NCBI GenBank assembly: GCA_016192205.1
Contig: JACPUP010000018.1
Span: forward strand, 1 to 31,479
DNA length: 31,479 bases
Direction: 5' to 3'
Source: Candidatus Kerfeldbacteria bacterium
GTDB taxonomy: Bacteria > Patescibacteriota > Patescibacteriia > SBBC01 > JACPUP01
The notes below the pieces were generated by a model. That model had not been told where the DNA came from. It did not search any database and was given only the letters and a program-made list of their open reading frames with translations. This document shows positions 28,039-31,479 of this stretch, piece after piece. How positions within the stretch are numbered: the first letter of the stretch is position 1; each line of letters begins with the position of its first letter. The position numbers were made by a program, and so were the translations under genes.

Positions 28039-29397
28039 CTACCGATTGAGGTAGCCCCAGGGGTTGACCTTGACGCCATTCACGAACACCTCAAAGTGCA
28101 GGTGCGCGCCCGTCGTGTAGCCGGTCATGCCGATGGTTGCAATGGTCTGTCCCTTGGACACGCTCTGGCCGGGCTGAACGTACATCTTCCCGTTGTGCGC
28201 GTAGAGGGTCTTCAAACCCCCGCCGTGGTTGATGATAACGTGGTAGCCGTACCCGTAGCGGGTGTAATTGACCGTTTCCACCCGGCCGTCATCTGCAGCG
28301 TAGACCGGCGACCCGTTTTTACCATCGATATCGAGGGCTCGGTGGTAGCCGAAGTAGCCGCGGTTGATTCGGCGCGAGCCCGTCGGCCACTGGAGTCCGC
28401 TGCCGCTCGGCGCGACGGATGGCGGGGGCGTTGACGGCCCACTGCCGATGCTCGCGAATGGGCTGGGCAGCACGGGCGCTGGCGGCGGTTCAATCTCGCC
28501 GCCCGGCACCATGAGCGTCTGGTTTGGCTCAATGGCAACCGCGTCCGCCAACTGGTTGAACTCGAGGATGGCGTTGGCGTCCGCCTTGTACTTATTGGCG
28601 ATGCCGCCAACGGTCTCGCCGGCTTTCACGACGTGGAGCACACCCGAGACCGGTGGAATCTTGAGCTCCTGCCTGGGCTTGATGAAGCTTGCGGCCGAGA
28701 GGTCATTCGCCCACAGGAGCGTGTTGGACGAGACGCCGAACTGGCTGGCAATGGTGGAAACGGTGTCCCCGCCTTCGACGGTGTACGTCTCGATGTCATC
28801 GCGCGGCCGGCCAGCCGGCGTCGTGCTGGACAGGAGCGGCTTTTCGAGCGCGGCGATCTCGGCCGAAGCCACCACGATGTCCTCACCGAGGAATTCGAGC
28901 GTCGCGTCCTTATTGAGAGCGCCCGCGTCAACCGGGTCAACGGCTACGACGTCTTGCGGGTGTAATGTCGTCAAGGTTTCCTCACCCTCGAGGCGCACCA
29001 GGTGCCGCAAGAGCCCGCCCGTGTCCTCCTCGGTCGACTTCAGCTCTTTGGCCGCCAGGCTGTTCGTCATCACGATGAGGGTGACGAAACCGATGAAGAA
29101 GTGCCCAACCGAGCGCGTGGTGAGCGGGTAGAGCAAGCTCTTCGCCGGTGCCGCGAGCTTGCGCAGCCACAGGCGCAAGGGGAATGACCACTTGTAGAGA
29201 CACAAGACGATCGGCCGCAGGACGCGCAGGGCCAGGAACCGTACGGGCACGGCGATGAGCAAAAACAGAAAGGTCGAAAACGCCTTCACCGCTCCAGCGA
29301 GGGTTGTGAGTCCGGCGAGCGCAAACGCGATCGCTGTCTTCTTGATGGATCGTGGAATAGCGTTTCTGCGGGGCCGCCGCGCGTCGTTTTGACCCAC
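28039..29397 (-). CDS. LysM-containing M23 metallopeptidase (cell-wall hydrolase)
   Basis: The frame is open to 29511 (TTG), but a consensus promoter at 29470-29498 lies inside those first codons; the first reasonable start after it is GTG 29397, giving 452 residues. Two or three hydrophobic segments follow (ALAGLTTLAGAVKAFSTFLF, FLLIAVPVRFLAL, FFIGFVTLIVMTNSLAA), placing the rest outside the membrane. Two LysM domains bind peptidoglycan (TYTVEGGDTVSTIASQFGVS and HVVKAGETVGGIANKYKADA). The C-terminal M23/LytM domain has both zinc motifs: HRALDIDG (HxxxD) and GAHLHFEV (HxH). M23 enzymes cut peptide cross-links during growth or division. It is divergent from leuS. Confidence 0.93.
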   Translation of the reverse strand: MGQNDARRPRRNAIPRSIKKTAIAFALAGLTTLAGAVKAFSTFLFLLIAVPVRFLALRVLRPIVLCLYKWSFPLRLWLRKLAAPAKSLLYPLTTRSVGHFFIGFVTLIVMTNSLAAKELKSTEEDTGGLLRHLVRLEGEETLTTLHPQDVVAVDPVDAGALNKDATLEFLGEDIVVASAEIAALEKPLLSSTTPAGRPRDDIETYTVEGGDTVSTIASQFGVSSNTLLWANDLSAASFIKPRQELKIPPVSGVLHVVKAGETVGGIANKYKADANAILEFNQLADAVAIEPNQTLMVPGGEIEPPPAPVLPSPFASIGSGPSTPPPSVAPSGSGLQWPTGSRRINRGYFGYHRALDIDGKNGSPVYAADDGRVETVNYTRYGYGYHVIINHGGGLKTLYAHNGKMYVQPGQSVSKGQTIATIGMTGYTTGAHLHFEVFVNGVKVNPWGYLNR

Positions 29398-29469
29398 CCA
29401 CCTAGTCCACTCGTGGTGCGAGGAGGCCTCTACGGCTAGCGCAGGGAATACAAAAAATCGCCACCAACG

Positions 29470-29498
29470 AGCATACCACCCCCGGAAATCCGTGTCAA
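29470..29498 (-). promoter_or_regulatory. Promoter of the LysM/M23 peptidase gene
   Basis: On the minus strand TTGACA (29493-29498) and TATGCT (29470-29475) are 17 bp apart. Transcription should start near 29463, inside the longest open frame, so the extreme N-terminal codons from 29511 are probably not translated. Confidence 0.65.
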
Positions 29499-29540
29499 GC
29501 AGAGGGGACAACGGCCGTCAAAAAAGCCTCTTAAATAGTG

Positions 29541-29546
29541 TACAAT
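29541..29546 (+). promoter_or_regulatory. -10 box of leuS; transcript may be leaderless
   Basis: TACAAT ends 7 nt before the leuS ATG at 29554, so the first transcribed base would be at or next to the start codon. The expected -35 region is poor (TCAAAA at 29518-29523). There is no Shine-Dalgarno sequence. Confidence 0.45.
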
Positions 29547-29553
29547 ATGAACC

Positions 29554-31479
29554 ATGCAACAGGCGGAACGCTACAATCCGGCCGAGAGTGAACCGCGGTG
29601 GCAGAAGGTCTGGGAGGAACGCAACGCGTTCAGGGCCGAAGACGGTTCGCGCAAGAAAAAAGCCTACGTGCTCGTCGAGTTTCCCTACCCATCCGGCGAC
29701 GGGCTGCACGTTGGGCACGTACGCTCGTTCACCGCGATCGACGCCGTGGCGCGGCTGCTGCGTATGCAAGGCCGCAACGTCCTCTACCCCATGGGCTGGG
29801 ATGCCTTCGGTTTACCGACGGAGAACTATGCTTTGAAGACCGGCGTGCACCCGCGCATCGCAACCGACACAAACATCGCGAACTTCAAGCGGCAGATGCA
29901 GTCGCTCGGCTTGTCCTTCGATTGGTCGCGGGAGTTCGACACGACTGACCCGAAGTACTACCGCTGGACGCAGTGGATTTTTTTACAACTCTTCAAGCAG
30001 GGATTGGCGTACCAAGCCGAGATCCCGATCAACTGGTGTCCCCAAGATAAGATCGGTCTAGCCAACGAAGAGGTCGTTGCTGGGAAGTGCGAGCGCTGCG
30101 GCACGCCGGTGACGCGCCAGCGCCAGAAGCAATGGATGCTCAAGATCACCGCCTACGCCGACCGGCTGCTTCAGGATTTGGACACCGTTGATTATCCGGA
30201 GCGTATCAAAACGCAGCAGGTGAATTGGATCGGCAAGAGCGAGGGGGCAGAAATCGAATTTGGAATATCGAATCAGGAATCGGGAAGTACGGAAGGGCGT
30301 AGGGCATTGGGCGTAGGGCGTAGACGGTATGTGCTACTGCATGGATTTCGGGGAAATGCGAAGAGGATTTTTTTCCCGTGGCTTCGCAAGAAGCTGGAGG
30401 CGACTGGAGCTGAAGTCATCGCGCCAGACCTGCCGGATTCGAACCATCCAACCGAGGAAGAGCAGGTTGGGTACGTGCTCAAGAACATTGCGTTCGACGA
30501 GAACACCGTTCTCTTCGGCCATTCGCTCGGCACCGTCGTCGCATTGAAAGTGCTTGAACGTCTACAGAAACCAATTGCGGGAACCGTCCTCGCTGCCGGT
30601 TTCACCACGGCTACGTTCAAGGACAAGCCGCGGCCGTTCCAGACCACGTTTTCGTGGGATTTTCATTGGACACAGATTAAGAAAAACGCTGGTTTTGTTA
30701 AGGTTCTCCGCGCAACCGAAGACGTGGCCGTGCCGGCCGCAGCCACGCGCGCGTTGGCGCAAAAACTCGGGGTTGAGATGGTTGATGGGGAGCCCAAGAA
30801 GACGCATTTCACTGGCAGTCGTGAGCCGGCTATCCTCGACGCGCTCGTGCCGTCCATCCGCGTCTTCACCACGCGGCCAGACACGCTGTTCGGCGCGACG
30901 TATCTGGTGCTCTCACCCGAGCATCCCCTGATTGCGAATCGTGAATTACGAATCACGAATGAAGGGGAGGTTCGAGCATACGTTGATCAGGCCGCAAGAA
31001 AATCAGACCTTGAGCGGACTGACCTGGCGAAAGAAAAAACTGGTGTCGAGTTGCAGGGCGTCAAAGCCGTCAATCCCGTGAATGGCGAAGCAATACCCAT
31101 TTGGGTTGCGGACTACGTACTCTCGACCTACGGCACCGGAGCTATCATGGCAGTGCCCGGACACGACGAGCGCGACTACGCGTTTGCGAAGAAGTTCGGT
31201 CTCGAGATTCGGGAGGTCGTGAAGCCGAAGCGAGGGCGTAGGGCGTTGGGCGTAGGGCCTAGTGAAGAATTGGGTGCCTACGTCGGCGACGGCATGATGG
31301 TGAACTCCGGCGGATATGATGGCTTGGACAACCATCAAGCCGGGCAGAAGATCGTGGCCAAACTTAAGCGGGAAGGCAAGGGCCAGCCGGCCGTCCAGTA
31401 CAAGCTGCGCGACTGGGTGTTTTCGCGCCAGCATTACTGGGGCGAGCCGATTCCGATTATCCATTGTCCCGAGCACGGC
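29554..31479 (+). CDS. leuS: Leucyl-tRNA synthetase with a serine-hydrolase domain inserted in the editing region (5' part)
   Basis: The frame is uninterrupted for 642 codons to the window edge; the C-terminal part is missing. LeuRS charges tRNA-Leu. Class I catalytic start: VEFPYPSGDGLHVGHVRSF (the HIGH signature as HVGH), then MGWDAFGLPTENYALKTG. Zinc-1 motif: INWCPQDK ... GKCERCG. At residue 230 the usual EGAEIEF enters the CP1 editing domain, which resumes at 435 with IRVFTTRPDTLFGATYLVLS and continues to GTGAIMAVPGHDERDYAFAK. Between them are about 198 foreign residues: a linker encoded by heptanucleotide repeats and an alpha/beta hydrolase (see 30328-30837). Two more heptad-encoded runs lie later in the domain (near residues 461-470 and 561-570). 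The editing motifs flanking the insert look intact, so both activities may be kept. Start chosen by family match. Confidence 0.97.
   Translation, partial: MQQAERYNPAESEPRWQKVWEERNAFRAEDGSRKKKAYVLVEFPYPSGDGLHVGHVRSFTAIDAVARLLRMQGRNVLYPMGWDAFGLPTENYALKTGVHPRIATDTNIANFKRQMQSLGLSFDWSREFDTTDPKYYRWTQWIFLQLFKQGLAYQAEIPINWCPQDKIGLANEEVVAGKCERCGTPVTRQRQKQWMLKITAYADRLLQDLDTVDYPERIKTQQVNWIGKSEGAEIEFGISNQESGSTEGRRALGVGRRRYVLLHGFRGNAKRIFFPWLRKKLEATGAEVIAPDLPDSNHPTEEEQVGYVLKNIAFDENTVLFGHSLGTVVALKVLERLQKPIAGTVLAAGFTTATFKDKPRPFQTTFSWDFHWTQIKKNAGFVKVLRATEDVAVPAAATRALAQKLGVEMVDGEPKKTHFTGSREPAILDALVPSIRVFTTRPDTLFGATYLVLSPEHPLIANRELRITNEGEVRAYVDQAARKSDLERTDLAKEKTGVELQGVKAVNPVNGEAIPIWVADYVLSTYGTGAIMAVPGHDERDYAFAKKFGLEIREVVKPKRGRRALGVGPSEELGAYVGDGMMVNSGGYDGLDNHQAGQKIVAKLKREGKGQPAVQYKLRDWVFSRQHYWGEPIPIIHCPEHG
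30254..30323. repeat. Ten-unit heptanucleotide array at the insert's N-terminal junction in leuS
   Basis: A 7-bp register runs unbroken for ten units: TCGAATT, TGGAATA, TCGAATC, AGGAATC, GGGAAGT, ACGGAAG, then GGCGTAG, GGCATTG, GGCGTAG, GGCGTAG. It encodes the linker between EGAEIEF and the hydrolase domain, including GRRALGVGRRR. The array is in frame and free of stop codons. Confidence 0.9.
30328..30837 (+). other. Inserted RBBP9/YdeN-like serine-hydrolase domain within LeuRS
   Basis: This is residues about 259-428 of the LeuRS frame. YVLLHGFRGN is the first strand and oxyanion loop. VLFGHSLGTVVALKVLE is the nucleophile elbow (Gly-His-Ser-Leu-Gly, Ser324 by my count). VLRATEDVAVPAAATRALAQ supplies the likely catalytic Asp390, in the 'x-D-x-x-V-P' position of RBBP9/YdeN-like hydrolases. 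THFTG supplies the likely His418. Length (about 170-180 residues) matches free-standing RBBP9/YdeN-like proteins, so a whole domain seems to have been inserted. Substrate is unknown; one guess is an ester such as a mischarged tRNA or a small molecule. Confidence 0.88.
30934..30961. repeat. Four-unit heptanucleotide array in leuS
   Basis: Units GCGAATC, GTGAATT, ACGAATC, ACGAATG lie in frame just after LSPEHPL and encode ANRELRITN. The position is a surface loop of the editing domain in the family alignment as I recall it. Confidence 0.82.
31234..31261. repeat. Four-unit GGGCGTA heptanucleotide array in leuS
   Basis: Units GGGCGTA, GGGCGTT, GGGCGTA, GGGCCTA encode GRRALGVGP, repeating the peptide GRRALGVG also made by the array at 30296-30323, nearly 1 kb upstream in the same gene. 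It sits in the loop after the conserved AVPGHDERDYAF block. Confidence 0.88.

Noticed and set aside
30254..30323. Heptad region of leuS as a frameshift or assembly error
   Set aside because: The reading frame continues without stops on both sides, and all LeuRS motifs before and after are in the same frame.

Overview
The window looks like a GC-rich (by eye about 60%) chromosome fragment from a bacterium of the Candidate Phyla Radiation (Patescibacteria). This is inferred from the gene set and style: large repeat-rich secreted proteins, a WxL-like/DUF916-like pair, cohesin and dockerin proteins on a cell with no visible cellulase, the order rpsO-NYN/LabA-pnp-cmk with a short archaeal-type CMP kinase, a dksA-lspA-comM cluster, and compact spacing. 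TGA is used as an ordinary stop codon, so the code-25 lineages are unlikely.

Layout. (1) 1-10.5 kb is a cell-surface region. It holds the 3' part of a very large LamG/beta-repeat protein, a convergent secreted BNR_4-like propeller with a PKD-like domain, and then, from an excellent promoter at 4672-4700, a five-gene same-strand run. That run encodes a secreted protein with the same C-terminal 'ATF' domain as the first gene, a DUF916-like membrane-anchored protein, a secreted dockerin protein, and two membrane-anchored cohesin proteins. (2) A convergent XerC/D-type recombinase follows. (3) 11.65-17.7 kb is a second surface run: a long, highly foldable 5' leader, a small secreted protein made of two 'TG' repeats, a small secreted acidic protein, a 1406-residue Ig/TG-repeat/DUF11 protein, and a small membrane protein. 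(4) 17.7-20.2 kb carries small minus-strand genes, then gene-poor DNA with strong potential RNA structure. (5) 20.2-24.2 kb is the housekeeping run rpsO, NYN/LabA, pnp, cmk. (6) 24.24-24.88 kb has no CDS. It holds a consensus promoter followed by a hairpin-rich stretch (candidate noncoding RNA) and an inverted heptanucleotide repeat. (7) 24.9-27.2 kb is the minus-strand operon dksA-like, lspA, comM. (8) 27.3-28.0 kb is noncoding, with two roughly 170-bp inverted-repeat-bounded elements. (9) A LysM/M23 peptidase gene and the divergent leuS (cut off by the window end) finish the fragment.

Three things stand out. First, LeuRS carries an apparently complete alpha/beta serine hydrolase (GHSLG nucleophile elbow, plausible Asp and His) inserted at the start of its editing domain, in one uninterrupted frame. 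Second, degenerate heptanucleotide (7-bp period) repeats recur throughout the window, in intergenic DNA and in frame inside leuS (three arrays) and the recombinase gene. Third, the 4.7-10.5 kb run looks like a surface-assembly system combining a WxL-like domain, its DUF916-like partner, a dockerin, and two anchored cohesins.
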